Shown here in pieces: positions 49,816 to 57,829 of a stretch of 64,000 nucleotides of DNA. The notes under the pieces are model-generated. The model searched no databases. It saw only the letters and a list, made by a program, of their open reading frames with translations, and was not told the origin of the DNA. Each line of letters opens with the position of its first letter. Within the stretch, counting starts at the first letter, position 1. The DNA is from Cryptosporangium aurantiacum (GTDB lineage: Bacteria > Actinomycetota > Actinomycetes > Mycobacteriales > Cryptosporangiaceae), in contig NZ_FRCS01000017.1 of the NCBI RefSeq assembly GCF_900143005.1, positions 62,001-126,000 of the forward strand. Direction: 5' to 3'. The position numbers and the translations under genes are program-made.

Positions 49816-49833
49816 CTACCGGCTGGCCGGTAG
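49816..49833. promoter_or_regulatory. Perfect dyad operator CTACCGGC-TG-GCCGGTAG
   Basis: An 18-bp perfect inverted repeat in the gap between the divergent CoA-transferase and 3-hydroxyacyl-CoA dehydrogenase genes. Shape and size fit a TetR-type site; the nearby TetR at 47760-48338 is the obvious candidate. Confidence 0.65.
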
Positions 49834-49844
49834 AGAGGAATTCC

Positions 49845-50957
49845 ATGAATGCTAACGCGCTCCTGCTGCTGTCGGGGATGCTGCGCGACGCGGTGACGCT
49901 CGCCGAGCGCGGCGTGGCGACCCCGGCCGACATCGACACCGCCATGCGTCTCGGCGCGGGCCACCCCCAGGGCCCGTTCGAAGCCCTGGCCGCCCTCACG
50001 GCCGACCAACGAGCCGCCCACGGCCTGCCCGACTCATGGCCCCCGGCCGACCCACCCAGCGCCACGGGCACGCCGGACGCCGCGGGCGGAGGCGCAGCCA
50101 GCGCGGGCGCGGGCGCGGCGGCGTGGGGTGGGGCCGTAGGGGTGGTGGGCACGGGGCACATGGCGGCGGGGATCGCCGAGGCCGTTGCGCGGAGCGGGCG
50201 GCCCGTGGTTGTTCTCGCGCGCAGCAGCGCCTCCGGCGACGGGCTACGCGACCGTGTGTCGAGCAGCTCGGCTCGGGCGGTCACCCGCGGGCGCCTCGAC
50301 GCGGCAACCCGCGACGCCGTCCTCGGCCGGATCACGGTCACCGCGGACCCCACCGACCTGAGCGGCGTCGACGTCGCGATCGAGGCGGTCGCCGAGGACG
50401 CCGCCGTGAAGGCCGCCGTCCTGGCCCGCCTGGACACCGCGCTACCACCCGGCACCCCGATCGCCACGAACACCTCGTCGTACCGGGTAGCCGACCTGCG
50501 GCCCTCCGTCGGGCCCGACCGCCCGATGCTCGCGCTGCACTTCTTCAACCCCGCGCCGGTGATGAAGCTCGTCGAGGTCGTCGCCCCGGAGAACTTGCGC
50601 GCCACCGCGAGCGCCTGGGTGCGCTCGCTGGGCAAAACGCCGGTCCCGTGCGCGGACGAGCGCGGGTTCGTCGTCAACCGGCTGTTGATCCCGTACCTGA
50701 ACGACGCAGTCCGCGCGCACGCCGGTGGTCTGGACGCGTCGGAGATCGACGAGCGGATGCGCACGGGTGCGAATCACCCGATGGGGCCGCTCGCGCTGAT
50801 CGACCTGATCGGACTCGACGTGACGGTCGCGGCACTCGAGTCGATGGCGGCCGTCGACCCCGCCCCCCGGCTGGAACCCGCGCTGCTGTTACGCGCACTC
50901 GTCGCCGCCGGTCGGCTCGGACGCAAGAGCGGCCGCGGCTTCTACACCTACGGCTGA
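49845..50957 (+). CDS. 3-hydroxyacyl-CoA dehydrogenase with extra N-terminal half-domain
   Basis: 370 residues. A complete enzyme spans about 97-370: NAD motif GVVGTGHMAAGIAEAVA, VAIEAVAED, catalytic His in LALHFFNPAPVMKLVEVV, and C-terminal NRLLIPYLNDAVRAHAGGLDASEIDERMRTGANHPMGPLALIDLIG. Residues 2-50 (NALLLLSGMLRDAVTLAERG, then DTAMRLGAGHPQGPFEALA) are a second copy of that C-terminal helical domain, joined by a Gly/Ala/Pro linker. GAGAGGAA precedes ATG 49845. First gene of a beta-oxidation-like operon. Confidence 0.87.
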   Translation: MNANALLLLSGMLRDAVTLAERGVATPADIDTAMRLGAGHPQGPFEALAALTADQRAAHGLPDSWPPADPPSATGTPDAAGGGAASAGAGAAAWGGAVGVVGTGHMAAGIAEAVARSGRPVVVLARSSASGDGLRDRVSSSSARAVTRGRLDAATRDAVLGRITVTADPTDLSGVDVAIEAVAEDAAVKAAVLARLDTALPPGTPIATNTSSYRVADLRPSVGPDRPMLALHFFNPAPVMKLVEVVAPENLRATASAWVRSLGKTPVPCADERGFVVNRLLIPYLNDAVRAHAGGLDASEIDERMRTGANHPMGPLALIDLIGLDVTVAALESMAAVDPAPRLEPALLLRALVAAGRLGRKSGRGFYTYG

Positions 50958-50967
50958 GAGGACGCCG

Positions 50968-51438
50968 ATGACCGACCCCACCGCAGCCTGGACCTCGCTG
51001 ATCACCCGCTACTACGACGGATGCAGCACGGGCGACGTCGACCTCATGCTTCAGACCCTGCACCCGGACGTCGTCCACTGGTTCCTGGCGCCGAACGTCG
51101 GTTCGGCGGCCGTCGACGGGGCCGAGCACCTGGCCCGGTACTGGCGCAAGGTCACGCGGCGGATCCAGGCCCGCTGGGTGGTCGAGACGATCTGCGCCAC
51201 CCCGGAGCAGGCCGTCATCGAGTGGACGATGTGGTGGTTGCCCGAGGGGGCGTCCGAGCGGGTCGCGACCCGCGGTGCCGAGTGGTTCACCGGCGCTGAC
51301 GGCCTCATCCTCGAGATCCGCTCGTACTACCAGATGCGTCCGGAGACCACCGAGCTCGACGGCTTTCCCTATGCCGACCGCGGATACTCGGTACCCGGCC
51401 GCGAGTTCAGCACGATCCACGCGGGAGGAACGCGATGA
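50968..51438 (+). CDS. NTF2/SnoaL-like protein
   Basis: 156 residues: LITRYYDGCSTGDVDLMLQTLHPDVVHWF near 10-38 and AEHLARYWRKVTRRI, AVIEWTMWWLP, EIRSYYQM. This cone-shaped fold serves as isomerase, cyclase or dehydratase in polyketide and steroid pathways. Eleven bases after the dehydrogenase gene and overlapping the next gene by four. Substrate unassigned. Confidence 0.8.
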   Translation: MTDPTAAWTSLITRYYDGCSTGDVDLMLQTLHPDVVHWFLAPNVGSAAVDGAEHLARYWRKVTRRIQARWVVETICATPEQAVIEWTMWWLPEGASERVATRGAEWFTGADGLILEIRSYYQMRPETTELDGFPYADRGYSVPGREFSTIHAGGTR

Positions 51439-52193
51439 TCACCGTCGTCCGGGATGGTGCGGTCGCCACCGTCACGCTCAACCGGCCGGACAAGCTCAAC
51501 GCGCTCGACCGCGCCACTCGCTGGGAGCTGATCGACGCGCTCCGCGCGCTGTCCACCGACGCGTCTGTACGGGCGGTCGTGCTGACCGGCGCGGGCCGCG
51601 CGTTCTGCGTCGGGCAGGACCTGGCCGCGGTCGAGGAACTCGAGCACGCCGACGAGACCGTTGCCGGTTCGTACAACCCGCTCGCGCAGACGATCGCGAC
51701 GATGCCGCAGCCGGTGATCGCCGCGGTCAACGGACTCGCGGTCGGCGCCGGTCTAGGCCTGGCGCTGGCGTGCGACCAGCGTCTGGCCGCCGAGACCGCG
51801 TCGTTCGCGTGCGCGTTCAGCAAGGTCGGGCTGGTGCCCGACACCGCCGTGTCGTGGTACCTGGTCCGCGAGCTCGGTTATGCCCGCGCGTTCTGGTTCG
51901 CCGCGAGCGGCCGGCCGATTCCCGCCGCCGAGGCGCACCGGCTCGGGTTGCTCAACGAGGTGGTTCCCGACGACCAGCTGGCTGCCCGCGCGCAGGGGCT
52001 GGCTCAGCTGTTCGCTGCCGGGCCCGCGCACGCGCTGGCGCTGACCAAGCGACAGTTCCGGGCCGTCAGCGAGATCTCGTTCGAGGCCGCGCTGGCGCTG
52101 GAGGCCCGCCACCAGGGCGACGCCGCCGCGCACCCCGATCACGTCGAGGGCCGCACCGCGTTCGCGGAGAAGCGGGCTCCCCGGTGGGGGTAG
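51435..52193 (+). CDS. Enoyl-CoA hydratase/isomerase family protein
   Basis: 252 residues of crotonase fold: ATVTLNRPDKLNALDRATRWEL, LTGAGRAFCVGQDLAAVEE near 53-71, IAAVNGLAVGAGLGLALACD near 95, and FACAFSKVGLVPDTAVSWYL. The Asp of VGQDL and P-D-T resemble PaaG-type isomerases/hydratases. ATG overlaps the previous stop. Likely acts with the 3-hydroxyacyl-CoA dehydrogenase on a shared substrate. Confidence 0.88.
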   Translation: MITVVRDGAVATVTLNRPDKLNALDRATRWELIDALRALSTDASVRAVVLTGAGRAFCVGQDLAAVEELEHADETVAGSYNPLAQTIATMPQPVIAAVNGLAVGAGLGLALACDQRLAAETASFACAFSKVGLVPDTAVSWYLVRELGYARAFWFAASGRPIPAAEAHRLGLLNEVVPDDQLAARAQGLAQLFAAGPAHALALTKRQFRAVSEISFEAALALEARHQGDAAAHPDHVEGRTAFAEKRAPRWG

Positions 52194-52876
52194 TCCTCGT
52201 CCACGGGTTGTGGCACGGCGTGTGGACGTGGGAGGCCGTCCGCGCGGCGCTGGCCGACCGCGGCGTGCAGAGCGTCGCCGTCGAGCTGCCGTTGACCGAT
52301 CTGGACGCCGACGTGGCCGCCGTCCGCGCCGTGCTCGACCGTGTTGAGGGTCCGGCCGTCCTGGTCGGGCACTCCTACGGTGGCGCGGTCATCACCGCGG
52401 CCGGGGTGCACCCGGCCGTGCGGCACCTGCTGTACGTGGCGGCGTTCCAGCTCGATCAGGGCGAGTCGGTCAGCAGGCTGCTGCCCGGCGAGTCGTTTCC
52501 GCAGACCCGTCTCGCGGAGGCGATGCGGGTCGGGGAGACCGAGGTCGACGTTGACCCGGTGCTCGGACCCCAGCTGCTCTACAGCGACGCGCCGGCGGAG
52601 ATCACCGCCGTGGCCGCGAGCCGCCTGCGGCCGGTCGGCCGGGCGCTGTTCCGGGGCGTGCCGACGCCGATCGCCTGGCGCTCCACACCGTCGACCTACC
52701 TCGTGTGCGGCGAGGACCGCGTCGTCCACCCGGAGCTGCAGCGGGCCATGGCCCGCCGCGCCACCCGCACGCTGGAGTGGCCGAGCGGGCACAGCCCCGC
52801 GCTCACCCGCCCCGAGAGGCTGGCCACGCTCCTCGCCGAGCTCGCCGCCGGCGCGGCGGACACACGGCACGGCTGA
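52184..52876 (+). CDS. Alpha/beta hydrolase
   Basis: 230 residues. VVLVHGLWHGVWTWEAV at residue 4 onward, nucleophile elbow VLVGHSYGGAVI near 63 and catalytic His in WPSGHSPALTRPERLA. It resembles the small esterase group with HGxWHG. GTG 52184 overlaps the preceding gene by ten bases and places the start at the oxyanion strand. Possibly a CoA-thioester or ester hydrolase finishing the operon's pathway. Confidence 0.83.
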   Translation: MGVVLVHGLWHGVWTWEAVRAALADRGVQSVAVELPLTDLDADVAAVRAVLDRVEGPAVLVGHSYGGAVITAAGVHPAVRHLLYVAAFQLDQGESVSRLLPGESFPQTRLAEAMRVGETEVDVDPVLGPQLLYSDAPAEITAVAASRLRPVGRALFRGVPTPIAWRSTPSTYLVCGEDRVVHPELQRAMARRATRTLEWPSGHSPALTRPERLATLLAELAAGAADTRHG

Positions 52877-52878
52877 GC

Positions 52879-52904
52879 GCGGGCGGCGCACCTGCGCCGC
52901 CCGC
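52879..52904. terminator. Bidirectional hairpin terminator
   Basis: Perfect 12-bp inverted repeat (52879-52890 against 52893-52904), three bases after the hydrolase stop and eight before the convergent SDR stop. Confidence 0.8.
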
Positions 52905-52912
52905 CACCGGAC

Positions 52913-53707
52913 TCAGCGCTCCTGCGGAGCGGTCTTCTTCACCAGGCGGCGGACGCCGGACAGCCACCGATCCGGGTCGGCGGCCTTCTGCGCCCAGTAC
53001 GTGCCCACCTCCGGGTGCGGCAGGATGAGGAAGCGCTCCTCGGCGAGGCCCTCGACGACTGACTGCGCGACGTCGTCCGGGGAGATCACCTCGCCGGACG
53101 CGGCCACCAGCGACGCCGCCGCGCTGCCCTCCTCCAGCGGATCCAGCAGCAACGGCGTCGACACCCCGAGCGGGCACACCACGCTCACGCCGATCCCACG
53201 GTCGCCGTAGGTCACCGCGAGCCACTCCGCGAGCCCGACCGCACCGTGCTTGGTGACCGTGTACGGCGCGTCCCCGGGCGTCGTCAGGAGCCCGGCCGCC
53301 GACGCGACGTTCAGCAGGTAGCCACTGCCCCGCTCCAGCATCGACGGCACCACCGCCCGCGCCGCGTACACGTGCGCCAGGACGTTCACCGCGAACACCT
53401 GCTGCCAGACGTCGGTCTCGAGCTCGACACCGCCACCGGTGAACACGCCGGCGTTCGAGCAGAACAGGTCGATCCGGCCGTGCTCGGCCAGCACCCGGTC
53501 GACCAGCGCGGCGACGGCCGCCTCGTCGGTGACGTCGGTCGTGTCGGCGACCCCGCCGATCTCGCCCGCCACCCGCTGCGCCGCAGCGCCGTCCCGGTCG
53601 CTGACGACGACGAGCGCCGCGCCGTCGGCGGCGAACCGCCGCGCCAGTGCCGCGCCGATGCCGCTGCCGGCGCCGGTGACGACCACGACCGCGTTCTCGA
53701 TCTTCAC
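52913..53707 (-). CDS. SDR oxidoreductase
   Basis: 264 residues. NAVVVVTGAGSGIGAALARRF gives the cofactor motif, NAG occurs in LFCSNAGVFTGGG, and the active-site Tyr-Lys in APYTVTKHGAVGLAEWL. The C-terminus is basic. GTG 53707 overlaps the stop of the upstream FAH-family gene (GTGA). Last gene of the minus arm of the LysR-centred catabolic locus, probably a dehydrogenase for an alcohol intermediate. Confidence 0.87.
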   Translation of the reverse strand: MKIENAVVVVTGAGSGIGAALARRFAADGAALVVVSDRDGAAAQRVAGEIGGVADTTDVTDEAAVAALVDRVLAEHGRIDLFCSNAGVFTGGGVELETDVWQQVFAVNVLAHVYAARAVVPSMLERGSGYLLNVASAAGLLTTPGDAPYTVTKHGAVGLAEWLAVTYGDRGIGVSVVCPLGVSTPLLLDPLEEGSAAASLVAASGEVISPDDVAQSVVEGLAEERFLILPHPEVGTYWAQKAADPDRWLSGVRRLVKKTAPQER

Positions 53708-54621
53708 TGCACGCTCTCCTTGATTCGACGCCGTGCCTTCGGAATGTCCACCGGAGCGGGGCCGGGAACCAGCCGGTTCTCGATGACACCCAGCTGCTCG
53801 ACCTCGATGCGCACGACGTCGCCGGGCTTCAGCCAGTCCGGGGCCGTCTCCGGCTGCGTTCGCTTGATCTCGGCGAGGCACCCGGTTCCGCAGGTGCCCG
53901 AGCCGAGCACGTCCCCGGGACGCACCACCGTCCCCCGGGACGCGTACGCCACGAGATCACCGAACGACCACGACATGTTCGCGGTGGTGTCCCCGCCGGT
54001 CCGCACCCCGTTGAGGCGGACCTCGGTGCGCAGCGCCAGGCGTCCGTCCTCGACAAAATCGGCGAGCTCGTCGGCGGTCACCAGCCACGGGCCGAGCGTG
54101 ATCGCCGAGTCCTTGGACTTCGACGGCCCCATCGGCTGCTTGAACTCCGCGACCTGCAGGTCGCGCGCGGACCAGTCGTTCATGATCGTGTAGCCCACGA
54201 TGTGCGCCGCGCCCTGCTCCGGCGTCAGGTCCGAGCCGGCGGTCCCGACCACCGCGGCGACCTCCAGCTCGTAGTCGTACTGCGTCACCAGCGGCGGCAT
54301 CCGCACGTCGCCGTACGGCGCCACGATCGCCGCCGGGTTCGAGAAGTAGAACAGCGGCTGGTCGTACCACTCGTCGGGTACCGCGCCGGCCAGCGCCGCC
54401 AGGTGCTGCTCGTACGTGAGGAAGTCTCGCACGGACGGCGGCGCGAGCAGCGGCCCGAACACGGCGTCCTCCAGCGGCACCGCATCGTGCGTGCGCAGCG
54501 TCCGGAAGCCCTCGATGAGGACGTCGAGCAGCGTCGGCCCGGGCGGTGCCAGCCGGATCACGTCCCCGTCCAGGACGCCGACCCGGGCTCCGTCCGCGGT
54601 CAGCAGCGTCGTCAGCCGCAT
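53704..54621 (-). CDS. Fumarylacetoacetate hydrolase-family protein (first of two)
   Basis: 305 residues. Metal ligands: Glu pair in YDYELEVAAVVG near 115 and Asp in NDWSARDLQVAEF near 147. The product-side motif is GDVLGSGTCGTGCLAE in place of the common GTPxG. FAH-fold enzymes hydrolyse or decarboxylate acylpyruvates and oxalocrotonate-like ring-cleavage products. Sequence is clearly distinct from the second FAH-family protein at 63119, so the two act on different intermediates. Confidence 0.88.
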   Translation of the reverse strand: MRLTTLLTADGARVGVLDGDVIRLAPPGPTLLDVLIEGFRTLRTHDAVPLEDAVFGPLLAPPSVRDFLTYEQHLAALAGAVPDEWYDQPLFYFSNPAAIVAPYGDVRMPPLVTQYDYELEVAAVVGTAGSDLTPEQGAAHIVGYTIMNDWSARDLQVAEFKQPMGPSKSKDSAITLGPWLVTADELADFVEDGRLALRTEVRLNGVRTGGDTTANMSWSFGDLVAYASRGTVVRPGDVLGSGTCGTGCLAEIKRTQPETAPDWLKPGDVVRIEVEQLGVIENRLVPGPAPVDIPKARRRIKESVQ

Positions 54622-54622
54622 G

Positions 54623-55588
54623 TCACTTCACCGCCACGGGGTTGACCGGCGACCCGACCGCCCGGGTGAACGGCAGCGGCTGCGCCGCCAGGAAGAACTC
54701 GTGGACGCCGTCCGCCGCGCAGTCCGCGGCCAGCGCGTCGAGGTCCCACATCTCCCCCAGCAGCAGCCCGATGTGCGGCAGCGCGACCTGGTGCAGCGGC
54801 TGCATCGCGTCCGGCCACTCGTTGGGCCGCACCTCGACGCCCCACGTGTCGGTGGCGACCGCCGCGATCTCGGTGCCGTGTAGCCAGCCGAGGGTCTCGA
54901 ACGACAATCCCGGCGCCGGGCCGCCGGCGTACGTGCCCCAGCCCTCCCCGCGCCGGACCCGGGTCAGCTGGCCGGTCCGCACGAGGACGAGGTCGCCCCG
55001 GCCGATGCTCACCCCCTGACGCTCGCGCGTCGACTCCAGGTCCGCGCTGGTGATCGGGTACCCGTCCGGCAGCTCGCCGTCCTCGCCCAGCGCGCGCCCG
55101 ACGTCGAGCAGTACGCCGCGGCCGACCACCGGCGCGGCGAGCCGTTCGATCCCGGTCGCGACGTCACCCTCGCTGGTCACGACCTCGCGGCCGGCCCGGC
55201 CGTTCCAGGCCACCCCGTGGTCAAAGACGTGCCCCAGGCCGTCCCACTGCGTGCTGCACTGCAGCGGCATGAACACCGCGTCGTCGGCGACCGACAGCCC
55301 GTGCGGCAGCCCCATCTGCTCGGCGGTGTCCATACCGGTCGACATCATCGTGTGCACGGGGTTGACCCGCCGCTTCCACCCGAACTGCGGGCCGTTCTCG
55401 TCGAACGGCAGCGAGAGGCTGAAGCTCACGCCCCGGCGGATCAGCGCCGCTGCGGCGGCGCGCTTCTCCGCGTCGAGAAAGTTCACGGTGCCGACGCCGT
55501 CGTCGGCGCCCCACCGGTTCCAGTTGCTGTACCGCTTCGCCGCCGCGGCGATTGCCGCCTCCGGGTCGGAGCCGAACTCGTCGATCAC
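54623..55588 (-). CDS. Cyclase/kynurenine formamidase-like family protein
   Basis: 321 residues of the putative cyclase family: RWGADDGVGTVNFLDAEKRAAAA near 27-50, MPLQCSTQWDGLGHVFDHG near 106 (counterpart of the HxGTHxD metal motif with partial change), DLVLVRTGQLTRVR, and AVATDTWGVEVRP. Members hydrolyse amides or lactones. It overlaps the amidohydrolase gene by four bases and lies one base from the FAH-family gene, so translation is coupled. Confidence 0.85.
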   Translation of the reverse strand: MIDEFGSDPEAAIAAAAKRYSNWNRWGADDGVGTVNFLDAEKRAAAAALIRRGVSFSLSLPFDENGPQFGWKRRVNPVHTMMSTGMDTAEQMGLPHGLSVADDAVFMPLQCSTQWDGLGHVFDHGVAWNGRAGREVVTSEGDVATGIERLAAPVVGRGVLLDVGRALGEDGELPDGYPITSADLESTRERQGVSIGRGDLVLVRTGQLTRVRRGEGWGTYAGGPAPGLSFETLGWLHGTEIAAVATDTWGVEVRPNEWPDAMQPLHQVALPHIGLLLGEMWDLDALAADCAADGVHEFFLAAQPLPFTRAVGSPVNPVAVK

Positions 55589-56580
55589 AGTGCCAGTCCC
55601 AGCAGCCGGGCGGCGTTGCCGCCGCGAATCGCGTCGGTCGTCGCGGCGTCGAACCCGGCCGCCTCCAGGCGGTCCACCGGGTCGTCGACGCCCATGTCGA
55701 ACGGGTAGTCCGATCCGAGCGTCACCTGCGAGGACCCCATCACCGCGACGAGATGCCGCAGCTGTTCGGGCGTGTAGACCAGCGAATCGACGAACGTCCG
55801 GCGCAGCAGCGCACTCGGCGGCTCAGCCGTGGTGCGGGCGTCGGGACGGGCGGCCCACGCGTGGTCGGCACGGACGACGTACGAGGGCAGGTAACCACCG
55901 CCGTGCGCCGACCAGATCCGCAAGCCCGGGTGCCGCTCCAGCACGCCCGAGAACAACAGACGGGAGAGCGCCAACGCGGTCTCCGTCGGGTTTCCCACGC
56001 TGTTGAACAGGTAATACGCGTTGAGCCGCTCGCCGAGCGTGCAGCCCCACGGGTGGATCAGCACCGCGAGCCCCAGCTCCTCGGCGGCGGCCCAGAAGTC
56101 CGCCAGCGACGGGTCGTCCAGCTCGCGGTCCGGCCCCGCGGCCGTCGAGATCTGCACCCCGCGCAGGCCCAGGTCGGCAGCCGCCCGCAACTGCGCGACG
56201 ACGAGGCTCGGGTGCTGCAACGACACCGTGCCGATCGGGATCAGCCGGGCCGGTTCCTTCGCGCAGTACGCGGCCACGCCCTCGTTGGTCGCCGCGACGA
56301 TCCGGTCGGCCAGGTCCGGAGGAGCCCACGCGTGCGGCAACGGCACCGCGCTCACCGCCTGGACGTCCACCCGGGCGGCGTCCATCGCGGCCAGACGGGT
56401 GTCGAGGTCGACCAGCCTCGGTCCCAGCGCGGCGATCTGCTCGACGTTCACCGCGAGCGACGCGGGGCCGAGCGTCGCCGCGTCGATCTGACGCTGCCGC
56501 GCCAGGCCCGGATGGCCGTCGATCAGCGCGTCCACGGCCGGGACCGCCAGGTGAGCGTGGACATCGATCGCTTGCGTCAC
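55585..56580 (-). CDS. Amidohydrolase (ACMSD-like) family protein
   Basis: 331 residues of amidohydrolase-2 type. Metal motifs are DVHAHLAV at residue 6, LIHPWGCTL near 155, WSAHGGGYLPSY near 205 and TLGSDYPFD near 275 (catalytic Asp). The family includes aminocarboxymuconate-semialdehyde decarboxylase and decarboxylases of hydroxylated aromatic acids. GTG 56580 is placed by the family start and an AAGAGA site. First structural gene of the minus arm. Confidence 0.87.
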   Translation of the reverse strand: MTQAIDVHAHLAVPAVDALIDGHPGLARQRQIDAATLGPASLAVNVEQIAALGPRLVDLDTRLAAMDAARVDVQAVSAVPLPHAWAPPDLADRIVAATNEGVAAYCAKEPARLIPIGTVSLQHPSLVVAQLRAAADLGLRGVQISTAAGPDRELDDPSLADFWAAAEELGLAVLIHPWGCTLGERLNAYYLFNSVGNPTETALALSRLLFSGVLERHPGLRIWSAHGGGYLPSYVVRADHAWAARPDARTTAEPPSALLRRTFVDSLVYTPEQLRHLVAVMGSSQVTLGSDYPFDMGVDDPVDRLEAAGFDAATTDAIRGGNAARLLGLAL

Positions 56581-56681
56581 GTCATCTCTTCCCTTCGATG
56601 CCGCAACGGCACTGCCACGGCGTGGGAACAGCATCGAACGACGGCGACGACAGCGGAACTCGCGATTCCGTATGCCCTGGC

Positions 56682-56700
56682 ATTCAGCGCATCAATGAAT
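56682..56700. promoter_or_regulatory. Candidate LysR-type site ATTCA-N9-TGAAT
   Basis: Interrupted perfect palindrome in the 154-bp gap between the LysR gene and the amidohydrolase gene, about 100 bp upstream of the latter. Position and shape fit a LysR activator box. Confidence 0.45.
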
Positions 56701-56734
56701 ACTCTCGACCGACCGCTGCGGACGGCGTTCAGCG

Positions 56735-57664
56735 TCAATCCGGCAGGCCGGCGTTCTCCGCGGTGGCGACCGCCAACAGCTCCTCGCGCAGCCACACGTG
56801 GCCGGGGTCCCGGTCGCGCCGGGTGTGCCAGTACGCCGACTGCCGCAGCGGCTGAAGCGGGATCGCCGGCTCGAGAATGCGGATGTCGGCGGCGGCGGCG
56901 ACCCGCCGGGCCAACCGCTCGGGCACCATCGCGACGAGCTCCGTTCCGGCCAGCATGAACGGCATCGTCATGAACGTGCTGGCGGTCGCGACGACGTGCC
57001 GCACGCACCCGGCGGCGTCCAGTTCGTCCTCGAAGATCGCGCGCGCGCCCTCGACGGCATACATGAGGTACGGCGAGGAGGCCAGGAGCTCCGCGTCCAG
57101 CCGGTCTCCCGCCCTGGGGTGTCCGGTCCATACCGCGCCGACGAAGCGATCGTCGAGCACCGGCAGCCGGGAGCAGGCCGGGAGCACATCGTCGCCGACG
57201 ATCCGGTCGGGCAGGATCGCAATGTCCAGCTCGTCGCGCTGCAACGCGGTCAGGTAGCGCGCACCGACCGGCGCCGCGTCCAACCGGAGACCGGCCGCCA
57301 GGCCCGACAGCCGGCCCAGCAGCGGCCGGAGGAGCATCGCCCCGACGTAGTCGCTCGCGATGACCGTGAACCTCCGGGTGTCGCTCGCCGGATCGAAGAC
57401 CGGCGGCCGGACGATCGTCTGCTCGATCGTCGCCAGGACCTCACGCACGGGCTCGATGAGCGACTCGGCGCGCGGAGTCAGTTCCAGGTAGCGGCCGTGT
57501 TTGGTGAGCAACTCGTCGCCAAGGACCTTGCGCAGCCGGGCTAGCGCGGTGCTGGTGGCCGGCTGGGACATGTGCAGGCGCTCGGCGGCACGCGTGACGT
57601 TCTTCTCCCGCAGCAATGCGTCGAGCACGACCAACAGATTGAGGTCGACCTGTCCGAGCTTCAT
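56735..57664 (-). CDS. LysR-type transcriptional regulator of the catabolic locus
   Basis: 309 residues. Winged helix DLNLLVVLDALLREKNVTRAAERLHMSQPATSTALARLRK at 8-47 (read in blocks), then a periplasmic-binding-like effector domain (RFTVIASDYVGAMLL, ELDIAILPDRI). The NodD/PcpR-like N-terminus is typical of aromatic-acid regulators. ATG 57664 follows GAGGAGAG. It sits between the minus arm (amidohydrolase to SDR) and the divergent plus arm, so it probably activates both. Confidence 0.92.
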   Translation of the reverse strand: MKLGQVDLNLLVVLDALLREKNVTRAAERLHMSQPATSTALARLRKVLGDELLTKHGRYLELTPRAESLIEPVREVLATIEQTIVRPPVFDPASDTRRFTVIASDYVGAMLLRPLLGRLSGLAAGLRLDAAPVGARYLTALQRDELDIAILPDRIVGDDVLPACSRLPVLDDRFVGAVWTGHPRAGDRLDAELLASSPYLMYAVEGARAIFEDELDAAGCVRHVVATASTFMTMPFMLAGTELVAMVPERLARRVAAAADIRILEPAIPLQPLRQSAYWHTRRDRDPGHVWLREELLAVATAENAGLPD

Positions 57665-57829
57665 TGCTCTCCTCACGATCCGGTCGGCCTCTGACGTTAC
57701 CCACCCGAGCCCGAGGCCCAGCCATGCCGGTGGCGAATTGGAGCGATAGCAACCATGCATTTCCGCCCGGCAGCGTGGATTCCTAGCGTCGTCGACAACA
57801 GGAAAACCGCCCGACATCGGAGAGACACC

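Noticed and set aside
45109-57664. Reading this whole block as a cholesterol-ring degradation cluster
   Set aside because: A KstR box and a KstR2-like TetR are present, but hallmark genes such as hsaA-D, kshAB, kstD and the IpdAB type without catalytic Glu are not; the CoA transferase here keeps its Glu.
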